Positions 17,723-26,164 of a stretch of DNA of 39,140 nt are shown here, one piece after another. The translations under genes were made by a program, and so were the position numbers. How positions within the stretch are numbered: position 1 is the stretch's first letter; the number at the start of each line of letters is the position of its first letter. Location of the stretch: the NCBI GenBank assembly GCA_027065695.1, contig JAMONP010000038.1, positions 1-39,140 of the forward strand, read 5' to 3'. This stretch comes from Desulfuromonadales bacterium. Its GTDB lineage: Bacteria; Desulfobacterota; Desulfuromonadia; Desulfuromonadales; BM103. A model generated the notes under the pieces. That model was not told the origin of the DNA and made no database searches. It saw nothing but the letters and a program-made list of their open reading frames with translations.

Positions 17723-19321
17723 ATGATGATGACAAGAAAAGTAGCTTTGTTGTTTTTTGTACTGATATTTTCATCAGTCACTATCGTCTGGGCAACGAAT
17801 CCGTTGTTGAAGAAGGCCGTTGTGACTGCCGAAAATATGGAGCCAAGCTATCAGTTCCCGGCACAGATTGAGGAAGCAAATGTTAAGCTGGCCAAGTTGT
17901 ATAAAAAAACCGGCAAACGACCCAATATCCTGATTATGCTGGTCGATGATATGGGCTGGGGTGATCCGGGTTCATTTGGTGGCGGTGCGGCAATTGGTGC
18001 TCCAACGCCACATATTGACAAACTGGCAAGTGAAGGGCTCAAACTGACATCAACCTATGCTCAGCCAACCTGTTCACCAACCCGTGCCACGATGATGACC
18101 GGTCGGTTACCGATCCATCATGGTATTTATCGTCCACCAATGTATGGTGAGCCGGGTGGATTAGACGGTGAAATTACCTCGGCACAGTTGTTAAGTGAAG
18201 CTGGTTATCTGACCGCCCTGGTCGGTAAATGGCACCTTGGTGAATTGCCCGCGCAACAACCACAGAATTTAGGTTATGACGAGTTCTTTGGCTTTTTGGC
18301 GGTGTCTGACATGTATACAGATTGGCGCGATCCGGCATTTTCTCCAGAAATAGCCAATCGTCCAGAAGTGCTTCAGGCATTCGAAAATGCACCTTTCAAT
18401 AAAAACTTGGTTCAGGCACATAAAGGTGAGAAGCTGGAAGAACTGGTCAAAATTACCATTCCGGTTCTGGCAAACCTTGATCAGAAATTTGCCGATTACA
18501 CCGTTGATTTTATTCAGCGGATGGCAAAAGAAGATCAGCCTTTTTTTGCGGTACATGCTTTTTCCAAGGTCCACTATGACAATTACCCAGCCGATGGCTA
18601 TGCCGGCAAATCACCTTCTGGTTATCCCTATAAAGATGGCATCATCGAGGTTGATGATATTGTCGGCAGGTTGATTAAGACACTTCATGAAACCGGTCAG
18701 GCTGAAAATACGTTGGTTTTTTTTACTTCGGATAATGGTCCTGAAGAGGACAATTTCCCCGATAGTGGCCATACCCCATTCCGGGGTGCTAAAGGAACTA
18801 CCTGGGAAGGTGGTGTCCGTGTTCCAGGCATCGCCTGGTGGCCGGGGATGATCAAAGCGGGTCGTACTTCAGACGGTCTGTTTGATCTTGCCGACCTGTT
18901 TACAACTTCCCTGGCCGTTGCAGGGGCTAAAGACAAAGTTCCGACAGATCGCTATATCGATGGTATCGATCAGAACTCTTTCCTGTTGGCGGATGATGGT
19001 GAATCGAATCGTCGTACGGTTTTCTATTTTTTCCAGGATAAACTGGCTGCGTTGCGGATTCATAATATTAAATTTAATAACTATCTGTTCATTAGCGAGA
19101 ACCCCGCTAAGGCTGCCAAGAGTAATACCTTTTTACAAAAAGCAAGTTATGTTTGGGCGCACGATTTGTCGATCGACCCCAAAGAGCGGTTCCCGGCAAT
19201 TACTGGTCACACGCCTCGGTTTACCTGGGCGGTACCGATGATGACACAAGAGGTTGTACGTTATCTTGGTAACCTGAGAAAATACCCACCGAAAAAGTCC
19301 AAAGTTATGATGCTGAAATAA
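17723..19321 (+). CDS. Exported sulfatase D, divergent paralogue
   Basis: A 532-residue Cys-type sulfatase of the same group as A and C: signal peptide (about 8-25), VDDMGWGDPG (D75, D76), signature CSPTR at C117, GKWHLGE and FTSDNGPEEDNFPDSG. It lacks the long near-identical stretches that A and C share, so it split earlier. The N-terminal region between signal peptide and catalytic core (PAQIEEANVKLAKL) is shared by all three and resembles a small helix. AGGAG lies 9 nt before the first of three consecutive in-frame ATG codons; 17723 is the best placed. It ends the sulfatase block and is followed by a hairpin terminator. Confidence 0.92.
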   Translation: MMMTRKVALLFFVLIFSSVTIVWATNPLLKKAVVTAENMEPSYQFPAQIEEANVKLAKLYKKTGKRPNILIMLVDDMGWGDPGSFGGGAAIGAPTPHIDKLASEGLKLTSTYAQPTCSPTRATMMTGRLPIHHGIYRPPMYGEPGGLDGEITSAQLLSEAGYLTALVGKWHLGELPAQQPQNLGYDEFFGFLAVSDMYTDWRDPAFSPEIANRPEVLQAFENAPFNKNLVQAHKGEKLEELVKITIPVLANLDQKFADYTVDFIQRMAKEDQPFFAVHAFSKVHYDNYPADGYAGKSPSGYPYKDGIIEVDDIVGRLIKTLHETGQAENTLVFFTSDNGPEEDNFPDSGHTPFRGAKGTTWEGGVRVPGIAWWPGMIKAGRTSDGLFDLADLFTTSLAVAGAKDKVPTDRYIDGIDQNSFLLADDGESNRRTVFYFFQDKLAALRIHNIKFNNYLFISENPAKAAKSNTFLQKASYVWAHDLSIDPKERFPAITGHTPRFTWAVPMMTQEVVRYLGNLRKYPPKKSKVMMLK

Positions 19322-19331
19322 TAAAACAATC

Positions 19332-19365
19332 AAAAGGTCTGGTGATTAATTTCACAGGGCCTTTT
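19332..19365 (+). terminator. Hairpin terminator after the sulfatase block
   Basis: AAAAGGTCTGGTGA pairs, with two G-T pairs and one mismatch, with TCACAGGGCCTTTT around a short AT-rich loop, followed by TTTTA. It starts 11 nt after the stop of sulfatase D and separates the sulfatases from the cytochrome b operon. Confidence 0.65.
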
Positions 19366-19413
19366 ACTTAAGTGTTGTTGTGAGATGAAAAAGTTTCTAT
19401 CGTTGTTTTAAAT

Positions 19414-19419
19414 TATAAT
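19414..19419 (+). promoter_or_regulatory. Possible -10 element for the cytochrome b operon
   Basis: A perfect TATAAT lies 9 nt before the cytochrome b ATG. No convincing -35 is present 16-18 bp upstream, and the distance to the start leaves almost no leader, so this is weak evidence for a promoter after the terminator. Confidence 0.3.
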
Positions 19420-19428
19420 AGCAAGTCT

Positions 19429-20727
19429 ATGGAAGTTATAAATAAAAAACAAACTTCTCAGCGCCGCTCTTTAAGCAGCTTTATTATGCATGTCCACCCG
19501 ACGGTGGTTGCCAGGGATACCTTGCGGTTTACCCTTAGTTTTGGGCTTGGCGGAATGGCCTCAACGCTCTGCCTGTTGCTTTTTATGACCGGTGTGTTGC
19601 TGCTGCTTGTTTATGAACCAACAACTCTCAATGCCTACTCTTCAGTGAGAACTCTTGTGAATGACTCAGGTTTCGGTAGCTGGGTTAGAAATGTTCATTA
19701 TTTTAGTGCCAATATTCTTGTATTCATCGCTTTTTTACATTTTTTGCGAGTGTATTTAACCGGAGCTACAAATACAGGCCGCCAATTGAATTGGGTGATT
19801 GGCATTGTTCTTCTGATGCTGATTTTTCTGTCGAATTTAACTGGTTATCTTCTCCCTTGGGATCAGCTTGCTTTTTGGGCGATCACGATTTGCACCAGTA
19901 TGTTGAGTTATGTTCCGCTGGTTGGCGAGAGCCTGCAAATGTTGCTGGGCGGAGCAGAGGTTGGGGCATCGACATTAAGTATCTTTTTTGTTCTCCATGT
20001 CGTCTTTTTGCCTGTGACACTGATTATACTCGCTGTTTGGCATTTTTGGCTGGTCCGTAAAGCGTCTGGTCTGGTGCAAGTTGAGGAGGAAACATCTTCT
20101 CCCCCGATTCGAGTATCAACATCCCCCCATTTGGTTGTCAGGGAAGCGGCTGTTGGTCTCTCTTTGATCGCAATAATTTTGTTGTTTGCTGCTTTTGTTA
20201 ATGCCCCCTTGCTTGACCAAGCCAATCCAGGCTTGAGTCCTAATCCAGCCAAGGCACCATGGTATTTTCTTGGTTTCCAAGAGCTGCTGATGCACTTCTA
20301 TCCAACCTTTGCGGTGTGTGTCATACCGATGCTATTACTTTTCACCCTGTTGGCTCTTCCGTTATTGTATGATTGTTCGTTACCGGCAGGAAGATGGATA
20401 GGGGTTGCAAAGGGGAGGGCGATCACCTTTTCGACTGCGGTTTGCGGGCTTTTGTTGACCTCGATTGTCGTTTTTGTGGATGACTTAACCCTTGCAAGTG
20501 ACGGCGGTGCGATTACTTTTGATTGGTTTTATCGCGGTTTATTACCGACAGCTCTGATTGTTGTCGTGCTGTTCAGTGTCATTTTGTTGCTGCGCAAGAT
20601 GTTTTCTTTGAGCAGGGTTCAATCGGGTCTTATCCTTTTTACATTTATCATTACAGTGATGTTGGGCCTGACAGTTATCGGAATCTGGTTTCGTGGTGAG
20701 GGAATGCAGTTGGTCTGGCCCTGGTGA
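19429..20727 (+). CDS. Cytochrome b of a bc/b6f-type complex
   Basis: A 432-residue membrane protein combining the cytochrome b6-like N-terminal part (four helices, GYLLPWDQLAFWA at about 139-151) with a subunit IV-like C-terminal part (NPAKAPWYFLGFQELL at about 265-280, then further helices). Haem b ligands are H90 and H104 in one helix and H190 and H205 in the next pair; the 14- and 15-residue intervals are those of b6, while mitochondrial-type cytochrome b has 14 and 14. It would oxidise menaquinol and pass electrons to the Rieske protein encoded 45 nt downstream. A ribosome site is not obvious. The gene heads a three-gene unit with the Rieske and octahaem cytochrome genes. Confidence 0.88.
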   Translation: MEVINKKQTSQRRSLSSFIMHVHPTVVARDTLRFTLSFGLGGMASTLCLLLFMTGVLLLLVYEPTTLNAYSSVRTLVNDSGFGSWVRNVHYFSANILVFIAFLHFLRVYLTGATNTGRQLNWVIGIVLLMLIFLSNLTGYLLPWDQLAFWAITICTSMLSYVPLVGESLQMLLGGAEVGASTLSIFFVLHVVFLPVTLIILAVWHFWLVRKASGLVQVEEETSSPPIRVSTSPHLVVREAAVGLSLIAIILLFAAFVNAPLLDQANPGLSPNPAKAPWYFLGFQELLMHFYPTFAVCVIPMLLLFTLLALPLLYDCSLPAGRWIGVAKGRAITFSTAVCGLLLTSIVVFVDDLTLASDGGAITFDWFYRGLLPTALIVVVLFSVILLLRKMFSLSRVQSGLILFTFIITVMLGLTVIGIWFRGEGMQLVWPW

Positions 20728-20772
20728 TTTGAACAATTCATTTATGTTTGCGGGTTAGAGAGAGTTATACCA

Positions 20773-21282
20773 ATGAAGAGTCCTGATTTATCAAAAGAAC
20801 AACCTCAGTTAGGTCGACGATTATTTCTGAACCGTATTTGGCTGTTGCTGGCGTCGATTGTTGCTATTGAGTTTGGCTGGGTCGGCTTTAAAATTCTGAA
20901 ATCAAAATCGAACAGCAGAGTGTCGACTGAACTTGAAAGCATTGTGGTTGCCGGAAATATATCTGAATTCGCTCCGGGGAGTGTTACACCGTTTCCGCAA
21001 GGACAATTCTATCTTGCCTGCCTTGATGACGGTAGTTTTCTGGCTCTGTCCAGAAGCTGTACGCATCTCCACTGTAGCGTTCCTTGGGACGAGGGAAAAA
21101 AACAATTTGTTTGTCCTTGCCATGGTTCAGCGTTTGATTTGAATGGAGATGTCCTTCGTCCCCCCGCACCACGTCCTCTTGACCTATTGCATGTTCGTAT
21201 TGAAAATGGCGTTGTGAAGGTCGACCCTGGACAAGTAATCAAACGAGATAAATTTGATCCGTCGCAGGCAACGCGAATTTAG
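20773..21282 (+). CDS. Rieske [2Fe-2S] protein
   Basis: A 169-residue membrane-anchored iron-sulfur protein. RRLFLN followed by a hydrophobic segment (about 21-40) forms the N-terminal anchor and resembles a Tat signal without a clear cleavage site. The cluster loops are CTHLHC (C96, H98, C101) and CPCHG (C114, C116, H117), with C96, H98, C114 and H117 as ligands and C101/C116 as the disulfide pair. The usual Gly of CTHLGC is His here. It accepts electrons from the cytochrome b encoded upstream. The Rieske gene is followed after only 10 nt by the multihaem cytochrome gene, so the latter is the likely acceptor in place of cytochrome c1 or f. Confidence 0.92.
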   Translation: MKSPDLSKEQPQLGRRLFLNRIWLLLASIVAIEFGWVGFKILKSKSNSRVSTELESIVVAGNISEFAPGSVTPFPQGQFYLACLDDGSFLALSRSCTHLHCSVPWDEGKKQFVCPCHGSAFDLNGDVLRPPAPRPLDLLHVRIENGVVKVDPGQVIKRDKFDPSQATRI

Positions 21283-21292
21283 GTTAGATGGT

Positions 21293-23584
21293 ATGAAAAA
21301 CCCAGAAGATGATCGTTATAGTTTGAGACGTTGGGAGTTGTTAGCCTTTATGTCGGTGGCTCTCATTATTCTAACGCCACTTCTGGTTTGGTATAAAGCC
21401 TCCACGCAGAAACCAGTGGCTGAGCTGGCGACGAATCAGTTCGTCGGCAGTGAAAAGTGCAAGAAATGTCATGAATCCGTCTACGAAAAATGGCGTGGCT
21501 CCCACCATGACCAAGCGATGGCCGTGGCAGATGAATCAACCGTTCTTGGTGATTTTAATGACCAGCTATTTATCGACCCGCATAATGGCAATGAGAGCCG
21601 GTTTTATAGGAAAAACGGGAAATATTTTGTTGAAACAGAAGGCCCTGATGGCAAGCGAGGTGAGTTTCAGATCTCTCATACGTTTGGCGTTGAACCGCTT
21701 CAGCAGTATTTAGTGCCCTTCCCGAATGGTCGGTTGCAGTGCCTGAATATTGCATGGGACGTTGTTCAGAAACGATGGTACCGACTACCTCCCTATGAAG
21801 TTCAAGGTTCAGATGACTGGCTTCACTGGACAAAAGGTGGTCAAACCTGGAATGCCATGTGTGCCGAATGTCATTCGACCCGGTTGGAAAAGAATTATAA
21901 TTTGGAAAGTGATGAATATAAAACTTCCTGGTACGAGATAAATGTCGGTTGTGAAGCCTGCCACGGGCCAAGTGGAGCACACGTGACATGGGCAGACAGA
22001 CCCGCCATGGCGCGGCAAAAGATTCCTAACTACGGGCTTGTTATGGTGACTAACGATATGCAGCCACAGCAACAGGCTGATTCCTGTGCACCATGTCATT
22101 CCCGACGCTTCCAGGTAGGTGACAATAACCATAGTAGCAACGAATTGCTGGATGTCATGGTTCCCCAGCTGCTAAATGAAGGTCTTTATTATCCTGACGG
22201 CCAAATTCTTGATGAAGTCTACGTTTACGGTTCATTTGTGCAAAGCAAAATGTACCATAGTGGTGTGCGCTGCAGCGATTGTCATGATGTGCATAGCTTG
22301 AAACTTCATAAAACCGAAAACAACGATCTCTGCCTGCAGTGTCACCGTGACGAAGATTACGATACCCCGAAACATCATTTTCATAAAAAAGTTCACGAAG
22401 GGAAACCGAGCAATGGCTATCTCTGTGTCAAGTGCCACATGCCCGAGAGTGTTTATATGGGGATTGATGCACGTGCTGACCACAGCATAAGAATCCCACG
22501 CCCCGATTTAAGTCTCTCACTTGGCACTCCTAATGCGTGTTCCACTACGGAATGTCACCCCGATAAATCTCCAGAGTGGATCTCCGGCAAGTTTGACGAG
22601 TGGTATGGCATAACTCGCAAATCACACTACGGGGTCGTTTTTGCAGCCGCCCGCTCAGGAAATCCTGGAGCCGAAGCGGGGCTGATCCTTTTGGCTGATG
22701 ATCCGTTGATTCCAGTCATTGTGCGTGCAACGGCTGTTTCACTCTTGGCTCAATATCCATCTAGAGCGAGCCTTGATGCCATTGCCCGTGCTCTGGAAGC
22801 TGATGATGCTCTATTGCGTTACACGGCAATTCGCAATCTGGAGTATTTCGATATTGATACTCGTCTCCAGAAAATTGCCCCGAAGCTTTATGACCCGGCT
22901 AAAGCTGTACGTGCTGAAGCTGCCTATATGCTTTCCATTCTTTCTACAGACCGGTTGCGTGAAGACGACCGCGAGGCATTTCAACGCGGTATGGTTGAAT
23001 ATAAAACAATGATTACCTATATGGCTGATTTTCAGACGGGACGCTTTAACCTTGGCAATCTTGCGGCAAGGGAGGGAGATGTCGTAGAGGCAATTTTGCA
23101 TTACCGCAAAGCCATTGAGATTGATGACCACTTTTATCCAGCCAAGGTGAATTTAGCAACACTGTATAACCAGCAGGGGAAGAACGCAGAAGCGGAACGA
23201 TTGCTGCGCGAAGCCCTGCAGGAACAGACTGGAAATGCGGAAGTAAACTACTCGTTAGCCCTGCTGTTGGCTGAGGAGGCTAAATTCATTGAAGCGGAAG
23301 AGTTTATGGCGCGTGCAGTAGAATTGATGCCAGGCTACGGGCGGGCGCATTTCAACCATGGGTTAATTCTTCAGAAGCTCAACCGACCTGATGATGTAGC
23401 CAAAGCTTTTCAACTCGCGTTGGCAGCTGACCAGGCAAATATAGATTATTTCAATGCCCTGGCCAATCACTATATAGGTCAGCAACAGCTACAAGAGCTC
23501 TGGGCACTTATGATGATGGTATTAGAGCGTGATCCCAATCATGCCGGGGGCAGAGAGCTTATGCAGTATTTTGACACAAGGTGA
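21293..23584 (+). CDS. Octahaem cytochrome c with HEAT/TPR-like C-terminus
   Basis: A 763-residue protein with an N-terminal membrane helix (about 14-33) and seven CxxCH haem motifs at C56, C190, C220, C265, C327, C347 and C378, plus a CSTTECH (C416, C421, H422) that fits a CX4CH variant, so up to eight haems in the cytochrome c554-like N-terminal half. From about 440 the sequence turns helical with HEAT-like units (ARAALEADDALLRYTAIRN-type pattern), then TPR-like repeats (about 590-750, for example YNQQGKNAEAERLLREAL). It sits in the periplasm and probably takes electrons from the Rieske/cytochrome b pair. The open frame could start at TTG 21254 inside the Rieske gene; ATG 21293 is preferred. 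Its final acceptor is not apparent from the window. Confidence 0.88.
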   Translation: MKNPEDDRYSLRRWELLAFMSVALIILTPLLVWYKASTQKPVAELATNQFVGSEKCKKCHESVYEKWRGSHHDQAMAVADESTVLGDFNDQLFIDPHNGNESRFYRKNGKYFVETEGPDGKRGEFQISHTFGVEPLQQYLVPFPNGRLQCLNIAWDVVQKRWYRLPPYEVQGSDDWLHWTKGGQTWNAMCAECHSTRLEKNYNLESDEYKTSWYEINVGCEACHGPSGAHVTWADRPAMARQKIPNYGLVMVTNDMQPQQQADSCAPCHSRRFQVGDNNHSSNELLDVMVPQLLNEGLYYPDGQILDEVYVYGSFVQSKMYHSGVRCSDCHDVHSLKLHKTENNDLCLQCHRDEDYDTPKHHFHKKVHEGKPSNGYLCVKCHMPESVYMGIDARADHSIRIPRPDLSLSLGTPNACSTTECHPDKSPEWISGKFDEWYGITRKSHYGVVFAAARSGNPGAEAGLILLADDPLIPVIVRATAVSLLAQYPSRASLDAIARALEADDALLRYTAIRNLEYFDIDTRLQKIAPKLYDPAKAVRAEAAYMLSILSTDRLREDDREAFQRGMVEYKTMITYMADFQTGRFNLGNLAAREGDVVEAILHYRKAIEIDDHFYPAKVNLATLYNQQGKNAEAERLLREALQEQTGNAEVNYSLALLLAEEAKFIEAEEFMARAVELMPGYGRAHFNHGLILQKLNRPDDVAKAFQLALAADQANIDYFNALANHYIGQQQLQELWALMMMVLERDPNHAGGRELMQYFDTR

Positions 23585-23585
23585 A

Positions 23586-23632
23586 CTCCCCTGTATTTAG
23601 AGAGGGTGACCGCTCTCTCCAAATACAGGAGG
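23586..23632 (+). terminator. Hairpin after the octahaem cytochrome gene
   Basis: CCTGTATTTAGAGAG pairs with CTCTCTCCAAATACAGG (to 23629) with one mismatch and a bulge around a short loop, and flanking bases extend the stem. It begins a few nt after the stop. No T run follows, but position and stability suit a terminator ending the cytochrome operon. Confidence 0.6.
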
Positions 23633-23702
23633 TTGATTGTGACCAATACTTTATCGAAGGGGAAAAAGACTATAAGTCGTATTTGTTAGAAAAGAGGTCA
23701 TG

Positions 23703-24111
23703 AAGTAACTGGTTTCAGTCTGCTTATAAACAGTTCTGCCGTGGGTGGTTTATTCATGCCACCGAGGTGGCAAAGGCAGCCATGAGCACTGAAGAGACCT
23801 GGGATGGCTACCAAGCGATCATCCCCGAAGGTTCAAAGTGGGAAAATATGGTGATGTCTCGGGTTTTCCTGACGATTCCTTTTTACAGCCCGCTTTTTCT
23901 GGCCAACAAAGTAAAGGCACCGACTCTACTCATTGCTGCCGAGGAAGATTCGTTGGTTCCGGTCAAGGCGGTGAAGCGGACTGCCGCACGGATAAAAAAC
24001 TGCGAGCTGACGGTGCTCGAGTGTAACCATTTTGCTCCCTATGTCGGCAAGTATTTCGAAAAGATTGTGGCACTGGAAAACGAGTTCCTGCTTAGAACGT
24101 TGGGCAATTGA
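23703..24111 (+). pseudogene. Alpha/beta hydrolase, C-terminal fragment
   Basis: The frame opens after a TGA near 23700 and continues to 24111. It contains the second half of an alpha/beta hydrolase: KVKAPTLLIAAEEDSLVP holds the strand with the acidic catalytic residue (EED) and CNHFAPYVGKYFE the catalytic His. The preceding TWDGYQAIIP region is the cap-domain part seen in esterase/peptidase-like members. The nucleophile (GxSxG) and the N-terminal half are missing and no start codon with a ribosome site is present, so this is a relic. Confidence 0.7.
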
Positions 24112-24213
24112 GTTGTTTCCGGTCTGCTGGTCATCGCCGCATTGCTAATAACAGGATAGTTGTCAGGTCCCGGACGATTCGGTAGCAAAAAAGAGCTACC
24201 AAAAGGTAACAAG

Positions 24214-25232
24214 ATGTACGTTAAATTATTTGCCGCCGGAAAAAGCGGCTCACTTGAGCTCGCCAACCGGATAGTGATGACGGCGATGGGAACCGATATG
24301 GGGGAGTTGAACGGCAACCCTTCTGACCTGACCATCAGCTACTTCTCCAAACGGGCTAAAGGGGGAGCCGGCCTGATCATCACCGTGATCACCCGGGTCA
24401 ACAATATCCATGGTGTCGCGACGCCAAGACAGCTGTCGATGGCAAATGATTCAAACATCATCGGAATGAAAAAGCTGACCGACAAGATCCATGAGACAGA
24501 TACCAAAATTTTCTGCCAGCTTCACCATCCGGGCCGGCAGAACTATTCGGCGCTGATTTACGTTTGGCCGATGATGGTGCTTTTGGAAAAAATCGTCCCC
24601 GGTTTCAGCAAAATCTTCGCTCCGCTGGTTGCATTTTACAAAAAACTGATCGCCGTCACCTTTGCCCCGGCAGTCATGGCCCCTTCAGCCGTGCCTTATG
24701 AATACGTTCGTTAAAAAACCAGTCCCTTGTCTCATCGGCAGATTAAAAAACTTATCCGCCAGTTTATAGATGCTGCCGTTAGGTGCAAGAAAGCCGGCTT
24801 CGACGGCGTAGAGATCCATGCGGCGCACGGTTATCTGGTCCAGCAGTTTCTTTCCACCCGGACCAACAAAAGATCCGATGAATTCGGCGGTTCCTTTGAA
24901 AACCGCTTTAGGTTCCTCAAGGAGATTCTTACTGGGATCAAGTCGCGATGCGGCAGAGCAGATCGCTGCGGGGATTCAGGATTTTGTCGGGTTGGGGAGG
25001 CCTTTTCTGGCCGACCCATCCTGGCCTGAAAAAACCGAGCTGGGCAGAGAGGATGAAATCGTATCCTGTATCAATTGTCTGCACTGTTTTGAAACACTTC
25101 TGCAAAACGCTTGGCTCGCTAAGCCAATTGAATGCTCAAGAAATTCGCTGTTGGGCAAGGAAACTGACTAAGCGTAGATATCAGCGAACGCCAAGAGCAA
25201 GATTGTAGTGGTTATAGGTGTCGGCCGTTAAA
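24214..25232 (+). pseudogene. 2-enoate reductase-type Old Yellow Enzyme, broken
   Basis: From ATG 24214, KLFAAGKSGSLELANRIVMTAMGT is the start of an NADH:flavin oxidoreductase of the long (about 650 residues) 2,4-dienoyl-CoA/2-enoate reductase group. An in-frame TAA at 24712 interrupts it; the same frame then continues SHRQIKKLIRQFIDAA and GVEIHAAHGYL (FMN barrel, with the proton-relay His). Near 24950 it shifts frame and skips about 80-100 residues to DFVGLGRPFLADP, CINCLHC (4Fe-4S cysteines) and IECSRNSLLGKE. A last trace, KIVVVIGVG near 25200, is the beginning of the FAD/NAD-binding domain; the remainder is missing. A stop, a deletion with a frameshift and a lost C-terminus make it clearly inactive. 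Confidence 0.85.
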
Positions 25233-25381
25233 TTTTACGGCCGAGTTCCTGGGACGGAATGTTAGGTTTTCTTTTTACAGAGGAATTTTTCGCTCGCCAG
25301 TCCTTCGGCGATTGACCATGCCAGTGCCGAAACGAGAGCGGATAAACGCGCTGATCTTCGACTAGCCTAGGAACAAAGCAT

Positions 25382-25515
25382 AACTCAGCTGGGCACAGAC
25401 TCTGGGAGTAGGGTCTGTTGCCGACGGACTGGCCGCGATCAAGCAGTTGGTGTTTTATGAAAATGAGACGGGGCGTGATGCTTTCATCAGCCTGCTAGAA
25501 AGTTGTTTTGAGATG
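25382..25515 (+). pseudogene. Glycyl radical enzyme fragment
   Basis: The open stretch after a TAA at 25381 reads GVGSVADGLAAIKQLVFYEN followed by a short helix and CFE. It resembles the segment of pyruvate formate-lyase-like glycyl radical enzymes with the pattern VADSLAAIKKLVF and then LLxALxxNFEG. Only about 45 of roughly 800 residues are left, and it runs straight into an activase fragment. The identification is by motif only. Confidence 0.4.
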
Positions 25516-25794
25516 GGTGGTGGTCGCGGGTATGATGATTATGAAGAGAATATCCGGACTACTGCTAGGTTTACAGCCGAAAAACTGGACAACCGGGTGA
25601 AACAGCTACTATTGATGCCCTACCGTCATTTGGGAACGGAGAGATACACAGCTCTGTGCATGGACTGCCAGATGGAATGTTATAATGCGTCTGCGCGAAA
25701 TGATTGGGAGACCGATATCCGCCATCTTGTAAAAATCATGCAGAGCTACAGTGTCCCGGCACTGGCCGGAGCCTCGGTGAAATATGATGGGTGA
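25516..25794 (+). pseudogene. Glycyl radical enzyme activase, C-terminal fragment
   Basis: In the same frame as the preceding fragment, LLLMPYRHLGTERYTAL and WETDIRHLVKIMQSYSVPALAG resemble the C-terminal end of radical SAM glycyl radical activating enzymes, where the product strand LLPYHxLGxxKY is followed by a helix with the pattern VxIMxSYGVPAxxG. The radical SAM CX3CX2C loop and ferredoxin inserts are absent. The join to the enzyme fragment probably marks a deletion that removed most of both genes. Confidence 0.55.
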
Positions 25795-25840
25795 TTGCGC
25801 TTGCACCATGAAAGGGAAAGGTGAGCTGTGAGAATCAACC

Positions 25841-26107
25841 GTGGATAGCTCAGAACAGCAGATTGTCGTCATCGCAAAGCTCTTCGGTGGACTTCATTGT
25901 CAGGCTGCTGTTGACTGCCTGAAGGCAATGCGCGGGATGGAGATCGAGCTTCCCAAAGGTGCGACCGTTGCTCATTTAATCAAATATTTTGGCCTGAAGC
26001 GTTCGGCGAAGCTACTCTTTTTCGTTGACGGAAAGCCTGTCGGCATCAGCAGCCGCTTACGTGACCGGTCAGTCATATCTATCTGCTCCATGGTGGCCGG
26101 AGGCTGA
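25841..26107 (+). CDS. MoaD/ThiS-like small sulfur carrier
   Basis: An 88-residue beta-grasp protein ending VAGG; the C-terminal Gly-Gly is the thiocarboxylation site of MoaD/ThiS proteins. IAKLFGGL near the start and IELPKGATVAHLIKYFGL in the middle are typical. It ends 57 nt before the ATG of the aldehyde ferredoxin oxidoreductase, and dedicated MoaD-like proteins often neighbour such enzymes, where they are thought to supply sulfur to the tungstopterin cofactor. The start is GTG at 25841, with no good ribosome site; an upstream TGA at 25829 limits any extension. It is intact despite the relics that precede it. Confidence 0.75.
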   Translation: MDSSEQQIVVIAKLFGGLHCQAAVDCLKAMRGMEIELPKGATVAHLIKYFGLKRSAKLLFFVDGKPVGISSRLRDRSVISICSMVAGG

Positions 26108-26164
26108 GGGTTGAGAAATGGGTTTGTTGAAGAGCAGCCTGAGATAAAAAGGAAACTAGAAAGT

